Source of the DNA: Crinalium sp049646245
Lineage (GTDB): Bacteria; Cyanobacteriota; Cyanobacteriia; Cyanobacteriales; PCC-9333
Direction of reading: 5' to 3'
Length of the DNA stretch: 5,747 nt
Assembly: GCA_049646245.1 (NCBI GenBank)
Contig: JBARVL010000022.1
Location: 1 to 5,747, forward strand
This document shows, in pieces, positions 5,322-5,747 of this stretch. A program made the translations under genes and the position numbers. The number at the start of each line of letters is the position of its first letter. Position 1 is the stretch's first letter. The notes below the pieces were generated by a model. The model had not been told where the DNA came from. It worked only from the letters and a program-made list of their open reading frames with translations, and did not search any database.

Positions 5322-5335
5322 CGAACTCAGGTTCG
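5322..5335. promoter_or_regulatory. SOS-box-like palindrome CGAAC-N4-GTTCG
   Basis: Bases 5322-5326 CGAAC and 5331-5335 GTTCG form a perfect 5-bp inverted repeat around TCAG. The shape equals the Bacillus-type LexA box (CGAAC-N4-GTTCG). It departs at two positions from the cyanobacterial box RGTACNNNDGTWCB described for Anabaena. It sits 138 bases before the helicase GTG, so LexA control is conceivable but unproven; a short palindrome like this can arise by chance. Confidence 0.2.
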
Positions 5336-5473
5336 GAAGTGTGTTAAGCAAGAGCTATTTTAGAGTAGTACCACAGATGCGCGTCGTGGAAGTGTCAAAA
5401 TTATATATAACCTATACAGCTTATTGTTAAGAAAAATATAGGAGAAATTGCTCCCCGTTTGGAAAAATCTTTC

Positions 5474-5747
5474 GTGAACCAGTTTTCTATTTCTCAAGAC
5501 CTTAATCTCAAAACCCTTTTTCCGTTCGATCTCGATGAATTTCAGTATCAGGCGATCGCAGCTTTTGATGCGGGTCGTTCTGTAGTCGTATGCGCCCCAA
5601 CAGGTTCAGGAAAAACCTTGATTGGAGAATACGCCATCTATAGAGCGTTATCGCGGGGTGGTCGAGTTTTTTACACCACACCCCTAAAAGCACTATCTAA
5701 CCAAAAGCTGCGCGATTTCCGCCAGCAATTTGGTAATGATATGGTGG
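5474..5747 (+). CDS. 5' end of a Ski2-like DEAD/DEAH-box RNA helicase (3'-truncated by the window)
   Basis: The first 91 codons are present. The start is a GTG at 5474-5476 with GGAAA 8 bases upstream. An in-frame TTG at 5459 and a GGAG at 5441-5444 leave a longer start possible. Superfamily 2 helicase motifs appear in order: a Q-motif-like LFPFDLDEFQYQAI (15-28, with Gln26), Walker A APTGSGKT (41-48) and motif Ia YTTPLKALSNQKLRDF (from about 67). The wording PLKALSNQK is characteristic of Ski2/Mtr4-like helicases, which unwind RNA in an ATP-dependent way. Cyanobacteria carry full-length members of this group; the DEVH box and helicase C domain would lie beyond the window. It is transcribed away from the DUF4114 gene and contains an HIP1 octamer. 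A role in RNA processing or decay follows from the family, not from this fragment. Confidence 0.88.
   Translation, partial: MNQFSISQDLNLKTLFPFDLDEFQYQAIAAFDAGRSVVVCAPTGSGKTLIGEYAIYRALSRGGRVFYTTPLKALSNQKLRDFRQQFGNDMV

Larger units (their letters stand above)
4529..5473. other. Long intergenic spacer between divergent DUF4114 and helicase genes
   Basis: This spacer of about 945 bases contains the upstream region of the large minus-strand gene and of the plus-strand helicase. It holds three serial inverted repeats (4659-4738), an AGGAGTC x3 repeat (4737-4757), a palindrome (4827-4845), a short hairpin (CAAAG/CTTTG, 4851-4865), a doubtful 38-codon ORF (5170-5286) with an HIP1 site, and an SOS-box-like palindrome (5322-5335). 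No convincing -35/-10 pair for the DUF4114 gene was found: TTGCAC and TTAAAA 17 bases apart near 4600-4630 are weak. An A/T-rich TATATA stretch at about 5401-5408 may serve the helicase. Bases about 4870-5150 show nothing else I can interpret. Confidence 0.6.

Noticed and set aside
5508..5693. Minus-strand open frame of 61 codons
   Set aside because: It is antisense to the clear helicase motifs (Walker A, PLKALSNQK) on the plus strand.

Overview
The window looks like chromosomal DNA from a filamentous (Nostocales-type) cyanobacterium. It is AT-rich, contains three exact HIP1 octamers GCGATCGC (3-10, 5239-5246, 5552-5559), carries short heptanucleotide tandem repeats in its spacers, and encodes protein types common in that group: a COG1569-like PIN toxin pair, a DUF4114 protein and a Ski2-like helicase. 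The genus cannot be fixed from the sequence alone.

Layout, left to right. (1) The 3' end of a plus-strand gene (to 350) encodes a helical, TPR-like C-terminus. (2) A minus-strand toxin-antitoxin operon follows (antitoxin 900-1151, PIN-domain toxin 479-913). The two genes overlap by 14 bases and are preceded by an extended -10 promoter at 1220-1228. Just beyond the toxin's 3' end, a 47-base near-exact copy of its first codons (374-420) marks an old duplication or deletion. (3) A 356-base spacer (1152-1507) holds the TA promoter, G-rich heptamer repeats and a 14-bp perfect hairpin. (4) A large minus-strand gene (1508-4528, about 1006 residues) encodes a modular, probably extracellular or surface, Ca2+-binding protein. 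Its order is an unrecognised N-terminus, two EF-hand-like loops, a helical middle, a cadherin/Ig-like domain and two DUF4114-like units, of which only the last keeps the acidic GGGDADFND signature. (5) A spacer of about 945 bases (4529-5473) holds three successive small inverted repeats, an AGGAGTC x3 repeat, another palindrome, a doubtful 38-codon ORF and an SOS-box-like palindrome. (6) At the right edge is the 5' end of a plus-strand Ski2/DEAD-type helicase (5474 onward).

The only pair that clearly works together is the toxin and antitoxin. The toxin start codon lies in one arm of a hairpin whose loop holds the antitoxin stop codon, a layout that would couple toxin translation to antitoxin translation. 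The DUF4114 gene appears to be transcribed alone: it has long spacers on both sides, a divergently oriented helicase upstream and a candidate terminator downstream. No complete mobile element, CRISPR array, tRNA or rRNA was seen.

The points most worth a second look are the duplicated toxin start with its conserved hairpin, the degenerate/intact DUF4114 pair, the AT-rich unassigned N-terminus of the large protein, and the hairpin cluster upstream of it.
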